Below, piece after piece: positions 11,425-20,568 of a DNA stretch of 64,000 nt (the stretch's first letter is position 1; every line of letters starts with the position of its first letter). Source of the stretch: GMQP-bins7 sp963776565 (GTDB taxonomy: Bacteria; Actinomycetota; Thermoleophilia; Gaiellales; Gaiellaceae); contig CAVZNF010000002.1 of NCBI GenBank assembly GCA_963776565.1, positions 372,001 to 436,000 on the forward strand, given 5' to 3'. Made by a program: the position numbers and the translations under genes. Below the pieces are notes generated by a model. That model did no database searches. It was given only the letters and a program-made list of their open reading frames with translations, and had not been told where the DNA came from.

Positions 11425-12872
11425 TCACGCGGGGTCTGCGAGCGACGCGTCAGCGTGCTCCGCATGCATCGCCGTCGCCCCGGCAGGACGGAGCATGAGC
11501 GCGCCGATCGCCGCCGCACTCGCGGCGAAGATCGCACCGACGAGGAATGCGGCGTGATAGCCGCCCGCGAGCGCGGCGAGCTCGCTGCTCCCCTCGCTCG
11601 TCAGCGTCTCGGTACGTGACGCAGCGAGGCTCGCGAGGACGGCGAGGCCGAGCGCGCCGCCCATCATGAACGCGGTGTTGACGACGCCTGACGCGAGGCC
11701 GGCCTCCTCCTGCGGGACGTCGCCCATCGCCGCGAGCAGCAGCGGATTGAACGCCATCCCCGCGCCGATGCCGAGCAGGACCATGCTCGGGAGCACGTCG
11801 ATCAAGGATCCGTCGACCGGCGCGCGCGCGAGCAGCAGCAGTCCGAGAGCCGCGAGGCCGAGGCCGACACCGAGCGGCGCGCGAATCCCGAAGCGCATCA
11901 CGAGCCTCGCCGAGAGGCCGAGCGAGAACACGGCCATGATGAGGTTCCCGGGGAGGAACGCGAGCCCGACCTCAGCGGGCTGTAGCCGAGCACGAGCTGG
12001 AGATAGAGCGCGGAGAGGAAGAACCACGCGAACATCGCCGCGGCCCAGAGCACGCCGACGACGTTCGAGACAGCGAGGTTGCGCAGCCGGAAGAGCCCGA
12101 GCGGCACGAGCGGCGCCTCGACCCGCGACTCGATGACGAGGAACAGCGCCAGCAGCGCTCCTGCGACAGCGAGCAATCCGAGCGTCCGCGTCGTCGCCCA
12201 GCCGACCTCGTTCCCGTTGACGATCGCGTAGACCGCGACCATCAGCGACGCCGTCACCGTCACCGCACCGGCGACGTCGAGCCGTACCCGCGAGCCCACG
12301 CCGCTTCCGCCGGGAAGCACCATGAGCGAGAACGCGACGACCGCGATACCGATCGGGACGTTGACGAGGAAGATCCAGTTCCAGGCGAGCGCGTCCGTGA
12401 TGATCCCGCCGAGCAACACACCGATCGAGCCTCCGCCTGCCGCGACGAACCCGAAGACGCCCATCGCCTTCGCGCGCTCGGCGGGCTCGGTGAAGAGCGT
12501 CACGATCAGCGAGAGAGCGACAGCCGAGACGACCGCGCCGCCGACTCCCTGCACCGCCCGTGCGCCGATCAACGCAGCCTGCGAGCCGGCGAGCCCGCAC
12601 GCCAAAGAAGCGGCCGTGAAGAGCGCGATCCCGGCGATGAAGAGGCGCCGGTGCCCGAAGAGGTCGCCGAGCCGTCCGCCGAGCAGCAGGAACCCGCCGA
12701 AGGTGAGCAGATACGCATTCACGACCCATGCCAACGACGTCTCCGAGAACCCGAGGTCCTCGCGGATCGACGGCAGCGCGACGCCGACGATCGTGACGTC
12801 GAGGACGATCATCAGATCGCCCAGGCAGACGATCAGGAGTGCCAGCCAGCGGGTTCGCGAGTCGAGAGTCAT
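11425..12872 (-). CDS. DHA2-type MFS multidrug exporter, one frame break
   Basis: About 480 residues in 14 predicted membrane helices, of the EmrB/QacA group, expected to export toxic compounds by proton antiport. Landmarks are LDVTIVGVALP in helix 1, GGRLGDLFGHRR (motif A) and GVGGAVVSAVALSLI (motif C). The N-terminal 300 residues and the C-terminal 170 lie in different frames. A base is missing near 11968 at the third position of a Leu codon (CCG CT- GAG); restoring it joins GYSPL to EVGLAFLPG. A strong hairpin precedes the start. No TetR/MarR regulator is adjacent. Confidence 0.85.
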
Positions 12873-12881
12873 GCGGCGTCC

Positions 12882-12929
12882 TTTCGCGGTCGTCGGTATC
12901 TGAAGATCAGACAGCCGACGACCGCGAAA
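12882..12929. promoter_or_regulatory. Long inverted repeat overlapping the MFS leader
   Basis: Perfect 15-base arms (12882-12896 and 12915-12929, TTTCGCGGTCGTCGG and its complement) flank a loop that contains a second inverted pair TCTGA/TCAGA. On the minus strand the distal arm ends in GAAA directly before GGACGCCGC and the MFS ATG. A folded transcript would therefore partly mask the ribosome binding site. It could be a dimeric repressor operator, an attenuator, or an intergenic terminator of the upstream MMPL gene without a U-tract. Confidence 0.6.
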
Positions 12930-12944
12930 CTCATCGCTGAAGCG

Positions 12945-15203
12945 TCAGGCCCCCTCGGGCTCCGCCGTGCCGATCGGAGCTCGTGCGGGCTCGTCGCCGT
13001 CGTGGGGCGGCTCGATCGTGATGTTCGGAAGGATCCGGTCGAGCCAGCGCGGGATGTACCACGTCTTTTCGCCCATGAGCGTGAAGAACGCCGGGATGAG
13101 CGTCATCTTCACCACCAAGGCATCCGTCAGGATCGCGACGGCGAGCAGCAGGCCGAACTCCTTCGAGATGCGGTCCGGCGTGACGATGAAGGCCGAGAAG
13201 ACCGTGGCCATGATGATTGCCGCCGCGACGATCACGCGACCGATGGCGGCGATGCCGTGCTCGACTGCGTCACGGGTATTCAGGCCGTGGACGTGCTCCT
13301 CCCGAATGCGGCTCGTGAGGAAGACCATGTAGTCCATCGAGAGCCCGAAGAGGATCGCGAACGCGATGGGTGGTACGAACGTCTCGATCGGGCCTGTCCG
13401 GTCAAGGCCGGTGAGGCCGAGCAGATGGCCTTCCTGGATGACGAGCGTCAGGACACCGAACCCGATGAACGCCGAGAGGATCGTCGTGATCGCAGCGGTC
13501 AGCGAGACGACGATCGACCTGAACGCCATCGCCAGCACGATGAACGTGACGCCGATGATGTAGAGGAGGAAGATCGGCAGCCGCTGCTGGATGCGGCTGG
13601 CGATGTCGATGAAAGCCGCGTTCAAGCCGGAGACGTACACGGCCGCGTTGCCGCCTTCGGTGGCTTTGGGGACGACATCGTTCCGCAAGCGGTGGACGAG
13701 CTTCGCCGTCGCCTCGTCCTGGGGAGCGGAGTTCGGCGTCACGAAGACGATCGCGACCGTCTTCGCATCGTTGAACTGCGGCTTGCCCACCGACGCGACG
13801 TCCTCGAGTCCGCGAACACCGTCGTACACACGCTGCGGAGCTCCCGAATCGCCCTTGACGTCGACGACGATCGGGATCGGGCCGTTGAAGCCCGGCCCGA
13901 ACCCTTCGGCGAGGAGGTCGTACGCCCTACGAGCGGTCTGGTTGGTCGGCTGCGTTCCCTGATCCGACGCTCCGAGTCGAACGAGCGCCGAGGTCCCGGC
14001 GAGGAGGAGACCGATCGCGAGCAGGATCCAGAACACCGGCTTCGCGTGGGCGGTCACGAATTGACCCCAGCGTGCGATGAGCGTGTTCTGGCGCGCCGCC
14101 TCGGAGTCGTCGATCGGCTTCAGGAACGGCACCTTCAAGCGGTCGATCTTGTGTCCGAGCTTCGCCAAGACGGCGATGAGCAGCGAGTTCGCGATCAGCA
14201 CGGTCGTGAGGACACCGAGCGCTGCACCAATGCCGAGCTTCGTGACGAAGTCGAGGCCGAAGAAGGCGAGGCCCGTCACCGAGATCGCCACAGTCAGACC
14301 GGCGAAGATAACGGCTCTACCGGCCGAGGCTCCCGCCTCCGCCGCCGCGTCACAGGGCGGGAGGCCCTCATGCAGGTACTGCCTGAAGCGGGTGACGATG
14401 AAGAGCGAGTAGTCGATCCCGACGCCGATCCCGATCATCGAGACGAGGATCGGCGTGATCGTGTTGATGTCGGTGAGCCCCGCGAGGATGAAGAGAAGGA
14501 TGAAGGCCGTTCCCACGGCCACGATGGCAAGCGCGATCGGGATCGTGGTCGCCACGAGGGTGCGAAAGACGATCAGCAGCACGATGAAAGCCGCCATGAA
14601 CCCGAGCAGCTCCTGTATCCCCTGCTGGATCGGCGGCGACTCGGCTTCGCCGTTGAACTCCGCCGTCACGCCCGCGGGCTCGACCGTGTTCCGCACGGCG
14701 TCCTGCACCGCCACGACCGCATCACGATCCTTGGTGTAGATCACGCGATCGAACTGGGCTTCCGCGTACGCGATCCGGCCGCTGTCCGCAAGCGTGTTCT
14801 TGCTGAACGGGTCGCCGACGCTCTCGATCCCGGCCCGGTCCTTGGTCGCCTTGAACTCGTTCGACTTCAGCAGTGCGATCGCCTTCGCGATCGCGGCCTT
14901 GCGCTCCGGGGTGTCGAGCCGCTGACCCTCGGGAGCGGCGAAGACGAGGTTGAGGATGCTGCCCTGCTCGGAGGCAAACTGCGCCTCGATGAGATCCGTC
15001 GCCTTCTGCGCGTCCGAGCCCGGGATCTCGAACTGGTCCTTGAGGCCACCGCCGACGGTGGCGACGAGCACGATCAGACCGGCGGTGATCGCGAGCCAGG
15101 CGATGACGACTCGCCATGTGTGGTTCGCGCAGGCGCGCATCCAGCGCGCGAGTGCGCCGGTCGACAGTCGTTCGTGTGCCGCGAGTCGTTCCTGCTCGGA
15201 CAT
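12945..15203 (-). CDS. MMPL/RND-family membrane transporter
   Basis: A 752-residue protein with the MMPL layout: one N-terminal helix, a large extracytoplasmic loop (about 70-190), a five-to-six-helix bundle, a second helix and loop (about 380-560), and a second bundle. Hallmarks are GVGIDYSLFIVTRFRQ and the paired GLSMDYMVFLTSRIREE, whose buried Asp-Tyr pairs carry the proton relay. Relatives export lipids, pigments or drugs. I chose the ATG at 15203 (purine run GGGGGG upstream). It may share a transcript with the MFS gene 72 bases downstream. Confidence 0.9.
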   Translation of the reverse strand: MSEQERLAAHERLSTGALARWMRACANHTWRVVIAWLAITAGLIVLVATVGGGLKDQFEIPGSDAQKATDLIEAQFASEQGSILNLVFAAPEGQRLDTPERKAAIAKAIALLKSNEFKATKDRAGIESVGDPFSKNTLADSGRIAYAEAQFDRVIYTKDRDAVVAVQDAVRNTVEPAGVTAEFNGEAESPPIQQGIQELLGFMAAFIVLLIVFRTLVATTIPIALAIVAVGTAFILLFILAGLTDINTITPILVSMIGIGVGIDYSLFIVTRFRQYLHEGLPPCDAAAEAGASAGRAVIFAGLTVAISVTGLAFFGLDFVTKLGIGAALGVLTTVLIANSLLIAVLAKLGHKIDRLKVPFLKPIDDSEAARQNTLIARWGQFVTAHAKPVFWILLAIGLLLAGTSALVRLGASDQGTQPTNQTARRAYDLLAEGFGPGFNGPIPIVVDVKGDSGAPQRVYDGVRGLEDVASVGKPQFNDAKTVAIVFVTPNSAPQDEATAKLVHRLRNDVVPKATEGGNAAVYVSGLNAAFIDIASRIQQRLPIFLLYIIGVTFIVLAMAFRSIVVSLTAAITTILSAFIGFGVLTLVIQEGHLLGLTGLDRTGPIETFVPPIAFAILFGLSMDYMVFLTSRIREEHVHGLNTRDAVEHGIAAIGRVIVAAAIIMATVFSAFIVTPDRISKEFGLLLAVAILTDALVVKMTLIPAFFTLMGEKTWYIPRWLDRILPNITIEPPHDGDEPARAPIGTAEPEGA

Positions 15204-15367
15204 GCCAAAAACCCCCCGGTTGGTTGCTGCGGGTAACGACCCGCCTACGCGTCGAATCTCATCGGTCGAACTGGACGGCGTGTGCCTCGCCCACGGTTCT
15301 ACCAATTCGGTCGCGCTCCGCGCGTGCCGACCGCTCAGTTTCCGGAATTCCGCCCGTCTAACGAGCG

Positions 15368-15733
15368 ATGCCCACATCGGCGCCGCACGAGGTCGCCTTC
15401 GCCATCCGCGGCCCGATTCACCGCGCCGACCTCCCCGGCCTCTGCGACCGCGTCTGCCGTCTCCTCGCCAGGTCGGGCGGCGTCGTCGTTTGTGACGTGG
15501 CCGGCGTCGGGCCGGATGCGGTGACAGTCGACGCGCTTTCGCGTCTCCAGCTCGCCGCGATGCGACGCGGCTGTGCCGTGCGCCTCAAGAACGCGTCGGA
15601 GCCGCTCCTCGAGCTGGTCGAGCTCATGGGCCTGACGCATGTGTTGCCAGAACGAACGGGCGGGCTACTCGGCGAACTCGAGCGGAAGCCCGAAGCGCGG
15701 GAACATGCGTCTCGACGTCGAGGAAGAAGGTGA
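15368..15733 (+). CDS. STAS-domain protein (anti-sigma-antagonist-like)
   Basis: A 121-residue protein with a SpoIIAA-like STAS domain at about 8-95: VAFAIRGPIHRADLP, GGVVVCDVAGVGPDAVTVDALSRLQLAAMRRG and LLELVELMGLTHVLP. The usual phosphorylatable serine loop (D-x-S) is not obvious, so partner-switching by phosphorylation is uncertain. The 3' end runs about 70 bases into the convergent sigma factor gene. Because the sigma gene has a frame break in the same stretch, the last 20 residues here may be misread. Confidence 0.72.
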   Translation: MPTSAPHEVAFAIRGPIHRADLPGLCDRVCRLLARSGGVVVCDVAGVGPDAVTVDALSRLQLAAMRRGCAVRLKNASEPLLELVELMGLTHVLPERTGGLLGELERKPEAREHASRRRGRR

Positions 15734-16634
15734 GCTCGACGATCCTTCCGTTCTCGATCTCGAGCACCTGTAGCGCCCAAGGCTCATAGCCCTCGCCGCT
15801 CTCGCGCGGCTTGTACTGGCCGAACGCAGGAGCGCCGTTCGCCGACTCCACGGGGATGACGCGCGAGTCGCGGCAGCCGTTGCCGGGCCCGAACCACCAC
15901 GTGAAGATGTCGTCGCGGCCGGTGAGCCAGAGGTCGAACGGCGGCATCGACTGCGTCGCGTCCTCGTGGATCAGCGACGTGAGAGCGTCCATGTCGTACT
16001 GCTCGAACGCCGCGACGTAGCGGCGGAGGAGCTCCTCGTCGGCGCTGTCGACGGAGGGCGCAGTGGTCGAAGGGGTCGCGTCGCTCGCCTCGAGCGTCGC
16101 GCGAGCGCGCTGGAGCGCGCTGTTCACCGATGCAACGCTCGTCTCGAGGAGCTCGGCGACCTCGCTCGCCTTCCAGCGAAGCACCTCGCAGAGGATGAGA
16201 ACCGCACGCTGTCGAGGTGGCAGATGCTGGAGCGCCGCGACGAACGCGAGCCGCACCGACTCGCGCGCATCGGTGATCTCCGCCGGATCGCCCTCGCCGA
16301 TGACGCGGCTGTCGGGCATCGGCTCGATCCAGAGCTGGTCGGGCGTCCGCAGGTTCTCGACGATCGGCGCCCCGGAAGGCCCGAGATCCATCGGCCGCGC
16401 CCGCCGCTTGCGGCTGTCGAGCATGTCGAAGCAGACGTTCGTCGCAATGCGGTAGAGCCAGGAGCGAAGCGCGGAGCGACCCTCGAAGCGGTCGTACGCG
16501 CGCCATGCACGAATGAAGGTCTCCTGCACGGCGTCCTCGGCGTCGGCCGACCCGAGCATCCGGTAGCAGTACGCCGTGAGTTCGACGCGGTACGTCTCGA
16601 GCTGCTGCTCGAGGGCGAGCGTGGCCGTAGACAC
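15665..16634 (-). CDS. ECF sigma factor with C-terminal SnoaL-like domain
   Basis: Extracytoplasmic-function sigma factor of the group with a fused C-terminal SnoaL-like domain (SigJ/SigX5-like), about 322 residues. Sigma region 2 is at about 10-75 (DAEDAVQETFIRAW, SWLYRIATNVC). Region 4 is at about 135-180 (LPPRQRAVLILCEVL, ASEVAELLETS). The SnoaL-like part follows (LLRRYVAAFEQYDMDAL, FLTGRDDI-like WLTGRDDIFTWW). The fused domain replaces an anti-sigma factor in known relatives. The start is GTG 16634. One extra C near 15706 (ACG-C-ATG) hides the natural ending MFPRFGLPLEFAE and its TAG at 15665. Confidence 0.88.
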
Positions 16635-16657
16635 GCAAGTCACCGTAGCGAATGCGG

Positions 16658-16825
16658 TCAGTCGCGCAGCAGCGGGAGGACGCGATCGCAGATGAGCTCG
16701 ATTCCGGCGAGCGGCGTCCGTCCTTGCGGCGTGCCGAGCTCGACGCGGCCGGCGCCCGCATCCCAGAGCTCGAGAACCCGCGTCGCGACCTCCTCCGGCG
16801 TCCCCGTGATGCAGAAGCTCGCGGG
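16658..16825 (-). pseudogene. 3' remnant of a luciferase-like (F420-type) oxidoreductase
   Basis: About 55 codons ending RVLPLLRD-stop read as the C-terminus of a luciferase-fold, probably F420-dependent, oxidoreductase: ITGTPEEVATRVLELW, then RVELGTPQGR. The usual 270 upstream residues are missing. Directly upstream, in the same frame, is the stop of the TIGR04076 gene, so there is no start codon or room for the rest. A deletion or replacement has left only the tail. Confidence 0.7.
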
Positions 16826-17131
16826 CTACGTGAGCTCCTCGGTGACGAGCGTGCGCTCGCCGATCCGCTCGATGCGCATGACGAGACGCTCGTCGGGATC
16901 CGGGCACGCCACGAGCGAGTCCTGCTCGAGCCAGTCCTCGTCCGGAAGCCTGCGCATCTTCGCGGGGAGCAGCGGCAGCACAGCCTGGATGGCGAAGAGG
17001 CAGAAGTGCTTGCCCACCGGAATCCGGACCCGGCTCGACTCGGTCACATCGAAGAAGTCGCCCACCTCGAGCCCGCAAACGGAGCGGCCCTCGATGCGCT
17101 CGACGGTCACGCGCAGGTCGTAGAGCCGCAT
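16826..17131 (-). CDS. TIGR04076 family protein
   Basis: About 101 residues with the TIGR04076 pattern: a basic start LRVTVERIEG, a G-x-x-V-G-D-F-F segment, CLFAIQAVLPLLPA (where the family has a C-P-x-A-L motif), and the terminal ACPDPDERLVMRIERI. Function of the family is unknown; members are small, often with anaerobic or redox genes. The start is ATG 17131, with an in-frame GTG at 17140 as alternative. It abuts a truncated oxidoreductase tail downstream. Confidence 0.75.
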   Translation of the reverse strand: MRLYDLRVTVERIEGRSVCGLEVGDFFDVTESSRVRIPVGKHFCLFAIQAVLPLLPAKMRRLPDEDWLEQDSLVACPDPDERLVMRIERIGERTLVTEELT

Positions 17132-17162
17132 TTCGGTCACAACGGCTACCAGACCGCCTTGG

Positions 17163-18224
17163 TCACTCGAACCAGACCACCGTGGCGAGCAGCGCATAGG
17201 TCGCGACGAGCGCGAACCCCTCGTACACGGCCGCCTCGCCGTCACCCGTGATCTGCCAGATCGCAAGCGCTGCGAACACCAGCGCGACGACAAGGACGAG
17301 CCCGCCCGACGGCACGCCGAAAGTGAGCCGTTGCGTGAAGAGCAGCGAGATGAGCACGAGCGCCGGATAGAGGAACGCCGCGATCTGTGCGACCGAGTTC
17401 TTCACGACCGAGACCGCGAGATCGAACCGCCGCTTCCACGCCAACTGGATCCCAACGACATTCTCGACCGCATTGCCGGCGATCGCGACGATCACGAGGC
17501 CTGTGAACGCCTTCGAAATGCCGAGATCCTCGGTGGCCGGATCGATCACCGCTACGAACCATTCGGACGTGAAGGCCGCTGCGACCCCCGCCAGCGTGAG
17601 GACGACGATGCCCGACCGAAAGCTCATCGCTGGTGCATGCTCCTCCCCGATCGCCGGCTCCTGCTGCGCGCCCGCCCTCAGGTAGTTCACGATCCAAGCG
17701 CCGTAGACGCAGAGGATCAGAACCGCACCGATGACCGAGATCGTCTCCGCGTTGTCCGACGCCTTGTCGCCGAGCGAGATCGAGGTCGAGATGATCGCGA
17801 TCATGAAGACGACGAGCATCAGCAGCATCGTCGTGTCGTTCGGCAGGCGCCTGTGGAAGCGCATGACGCCGTCGTCCGAACGGTATGCGCCGGCGATGAT
17901 CGCCAGCCCGAGGATGAGCAGCGCGTTCGCGAGCAGCGAGCCGAGGATCGATGTCTGGGCAACGACGATCTCGCCTGCTCGTAGGGCGAAGACGACGATG
18001 AAGAGCTCGGGCAGGTTGCCGAGCGTCGACTGCAGAACGCCCGTCGTGGCGGGGCCGAAGCGAGAGCCGACCGTCTCCGTGCCGACACCGACCGTCCACG
18101 CGAGCAGCGCGAGCGCGATGATCCCGACGACGAACTGCAACACGGCGTTCGCTTCGGCGTAGTGCAGCGCGCCCAGCATCGCGGCGACCCCGAACGACGC
18201 CCCGATCCCGATCCACGTCTTCAT
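17163..18224 (-). CDS. cax: Calcium/proton exchanger (CaCA family)
   Basis: A 353-residue membrane protein with about 11 helices in two inverted halves. Each half carries the family's acidic ion-binding helix: STLGNLPELF in the first and AIAGNAVENVVG in the second. A hydrophilic loop with HAPAMS separates them. It would expel Ca2+ in exchange for protons. It follows no obvious partner and starts back-to-back with the MmcQ pair at 18251. Confidence 0.92.
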   Translation of the reverse strand: MKTWIGIGASFGVAAMLGALHYAEANAVLQFVVGIIALALLAWTVGVGTETVGSRFGPATTGVLQSTLGNLPELFIVVFALRAGEIVVAQTSILGSLLANALLILGLAIIAGAYRSDDGVMRFHRRLPNDTTMLLMLVVFMIAIISTSISLGDKASDNAETISVIGAVLILCVYGAWIVNYLRAGAQQEPAIGEEHAPAMSFRSGIVVLTLAGVAAAFTSEWFVAVIDPATEDLGISKAFTGLVIVAIAGNAVENVVGIQLAWKRRFDLAVSVVKNSVAQIAAFLYPALVLISLLFTQRLTFGVPSGGLVLVVALVFAALAIWQITGDGEAAVYEGFALVATYALLATVVWFE

Positions 18225-18250
18225 CAGCGCGCCGAGACTATCTTCCGGCC

Positions 18251-18604
18251 ATGGCCACCTGGGACACCGTGCGCGAGCTCGCCTCGTCGTTCCCGGGTGT
18301 CGAGGAGTCGACCACGTACGGTCAGCCCGCGTTCAAGGTCAAGGGCAAGCTCTTCGCTTGGCTGAGCCCCGATCGCGCTGCCGAGGGCGCACTCGCCGTG
18401 CGCGCGGATCCCGGTGAGTTACCGCTCCTGCTGGAGACCGCGGCAGACCGCTACTTCCAGACGCCGCACTACGACGGGCATCCGATCCTGCTGATCCGGC
18501 TGGACCGGATCGATCGCGAAGAGCTGCGCGAGCGGATCGAGGACTCGTGGCTCCTGCGAGCGCCGAAGCGGCTCGTCGACGAGTTCGTCGCCGGCGCGGA
18601 CTAG
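18251..18604 (+). CDS. MmcQ/YjbR-family protein (copy 1)
   Basis: A 117-residue CyaY-like-fold protein: W-D-T-V-R-E-L...FPGVEESTTYGQPAF-KVKGKLFAWL, then YFQTPHYDGHP and LRERIEDSWLLRAPKRL. These proteins are proposed DNA-binding or CyaY-like proteins with no firm role. It is followed after 2 bases by a clearly related second copy, making a tandem duplication. Confidence 0.88.
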   Translation: MATWDTVRELASSFPGVEESTTYGQPAFKVKGKLFAWLSPDRAAEGALAVRADPGELPLLLETAADRYFQTPHYDGHPILLIRLDRIDREELRERIEDSWLLRAPKRLVDEFVAGAD

Positions 18605-18606
18605 GC

Positions 18607-18954
18607 GTGGCCGACTGGGACACGGTCAGCGAGCTCGCGCTCACCTTCCCGGAGGTCGAGGCTGCCACCTCCGGTCGAGTCGCGTTCGGCGTCCGCGGCA
18701 AGGGGTTCGCCTGGGAAGCACGCGAGCGCGACGGCGGCGGGCTCGCAGTCCGCGTGGATCGCGACGAGAAGGAGCTCATCCTCGAGTCGAATCCGGACGT
18801 GTACTTCACCAGCCCGCACTACACGGGCTTCCCCGCCGTCCAGATCCGCGTCGAGGCGATCGAGCGGGAGGAGCTCCGCGAACGGCTCGAGGACGCCTGG
18901 CTCATCCAGGCGCCGAAGCGGCTCGCGGCCGCTTATGTCGCGGAGCGCAGCTAG
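18607..18954 (+). CDS. MmcQ/YjbR-family protein (copy 2)
   Basis: A 115-residue paralogue of the preceding gene, starting at GTG 18607, 2 bases after its stop. It shares W-D-T-V-x-E-L-A, F-x-V-x-G-K-x-F-A-W, SPHYTGFPAV and RERLEDAWLIQAPKRLAAAYV. Divergence is about half the residues, so the duplication is not recent. Its TAG overlaps the TAG of the convergent S10 peptidase gene inside CTAG (18951-18954). Confidence 0.87.
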   Translation: MADWDTVSELALTFPEVEAATSGRVAFGVRGKGFAWEARERDGGGLAVRVDRDEKELILESNPDVYFTSPHYTGFPAVQIRVEAIEREELRERLEDAWLIQAPKRLAAAYVAERS

Positions 18955-20462
18955 CTGGTTGCGTCGGCGACGAACGCAGTAATCGCGGCCGTGAACGCGT
19001 GCCGGCTCGTCTCCCACGCGTAGAACATGTGCCCGCCGCCGTAGTGCTGAACGGTGAGGCGGCCGGCCATCTGCGGATCGAGCCGCATGAGGTTCCGGAG
19101 GCGATCGCTCGCGAAGTACGGCGTGATGAGGTCGTACTGCCCGTGCGTGATGAACGCCTTCATGTGCGGGTTGAGCGCCATTCCGTAGCGGAAGTCGTCC
19201 GTCGCGCCCGGCGGCGCAGCGAACGCATGATGCTCGGCGTCGTTCTTCCACGCGAGATTGACCTCGTACGAGAGCAGCGTGTACTCGCGGTCGGTCTCGA
19301 CGCCGATCTCCGAGCGCAGCATTCGGTTGACGGCCATGGTGTACGCGGGGCTGATGCCGGAGAGCGTCGGATCCGGCCAGGCGAATCCGTCGCGGTCGGG
19401 GAACGGGTCGGTCGTCGTGATCGTCGCGTCGTAGAGGCCGAGCACCTTGCGCTCGTCGCGGAGAACCTCACGTACGTACGTGAGGATCCCGACGCGGCCC
19501 TCCGCGCGCAGCACGACGTCGAGCGAGACGCCGAGGAGGTCGGCGAGCTGCGTGAGGATCCGCGTGCGCTCCTTCGCCGGAAGCGACGCTCCGCGCGCGA
19601 GGAACGACGCGTAGTCGCCCGTCGCGAATTCCTCTGCCACGCGCAGCGCCTTCTCGAGCGAAGTGCCCTTCCGAAATGCACGGGAGCGCCCGTGGTGCAA
19701 TGCGGCCGCAGCCATCGTCGGAACGCGGTCGATCCAGCCGAGAATCTCGTAATCGGTCGGATCGAGCCCTGTGATCTCGAGCGCAGGCGAGATGAGGATC
19801 GCGCCGTTCAGGCCGATGCCCGCCGTCTCCTGGAGCATGCGGGCGAGGCGACCGACGCGATAGCCGCCGTAGCTCTCGCCGGCGATGAAGACGGGCGAGC
19901 CCCAGCGGCCGTGCTCGGAGAGCCAGCGCCCCATGAACTCGCAGAGCGACTCGAGGTCGCGCTTGTAGCCGAAGTACTCCTTCGGATCGGGCGCGTCGTC
20001 GGGCTTGGCGCCGTCCTTGGCGTCGCCGCCCTTCGGCTCGGGCTCGATCACCCGGCTGAAGCCGGTGCCGACGGGGTCGACGAACACGAGGTCGGAGAAG
20101 GCGAGCCACGACGACTCGTTCTCGACGAGGCGCGGCGGCATGGTCGGAAGCGTTCCGTCCGACGGGAAGTCGACGCGCTGCGGCCCGACGGCGCCCATGT
20201 GCAGGTATGCCGACGCCGCACCGGGACCGCCGTTGAAGACGAACATCACGGGGCGGGCGGGATCATCGCCCGTCAAGACGTACGAGACCGAGAAGATCTC
20301 GGCCGCCGGCTTCTCCTTCTTGCGCAGGACCGTCCACGTGCCTGTCGCCGTGTACTGGATCGCCTTGCGACCGCGTCCCCACGTTCCCGTGGTTTCCGCG
20401 CCCTTCGGCGGCTCGTGGTCCGGCTTCTTCTCGCTGTCGCCGTTCTTCGCGTCGTCGCTCAT
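18951..20462 (-). CDS. Serine carboxypeptidase-like protein (peptidase S10)
   Basis: A 503-residue alpha/beta hydrolase. The oxyanion motif is NGGPGAAS near residue 80, followed by VDPVGTGFS, the nucleophile GESYGG near residue 190, and a C-terminal GGGHMFY that supplies the His. There is no signal peptide; the N-terminus is rich in Lys/Asp/Glu (DDAKNGDSEKK). The protein is therefore probably cytoplasmic, unlike secreted eukaryotic S10 enzymes. I chose ATG 20462 because upstream residues are not conserved-looking. Confidence 0.9.
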   Translation of the reverse strand: MSDDAKNGDSEKKPDHEPPKGAETTGTWGRGRKAIQYTATGTWTVLRKKEKPAAEIFSVSYVLTGDDPARPVMFVFNGGPGAASAYLHMGAVGPQRVDFPSDGTLPTMPPRLVENESSWLAFSDLVFVDPVGTGFSRVIEPEPKGGDAKDGAKPDDAPDPKEYFGYKRDLESLCEFMGRWLSEHGRWGSPVFIAGESYGGYRVGRLARMLQETAGIGLNGAILISPALEITGLDPTDYEILGWIDRVPTMAAAALHHGRSRAFRKGTSLEKALRVAEEFATGDYASFLARGASLPAKERTRILTQLADLLGVSLDVVLRAEGRVGILTYVREVLRDERKVLGLYDATITTTDPFPDRDGFAWPDPTLSGISPAYTMAVNRMLRSEIGVETDREYTLLSYEVNLAWKNDAEHHAFAAPPGATDDFRYGMALNPHMKAFITHGQYDLITPYFASDRLRNLMRLDPQMAGRLTVQHYGGGHMFYAWETSRHAFTAAITAFVADATS

Positions 20463-20568
20463 GGGCGCGCAGGCTACCCGTTGTTCTCCGCAGCTGAGCG
20501 CGGACAACTCCGGATGACGCGCTGTGCAGGTCGAGGAAAGCTAGGGGCGAGAGAAGAGAGGCGTACCG

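Noticed and set aside
12651..15236. Very long plus-strand open frame opposite the MFS and MMPL genes
   Set aside because: Arg/Asp/Glu-rich composition with no domain; it is the antisense shadow of the MMPL transporter, which has clear membrane helices and motifs.
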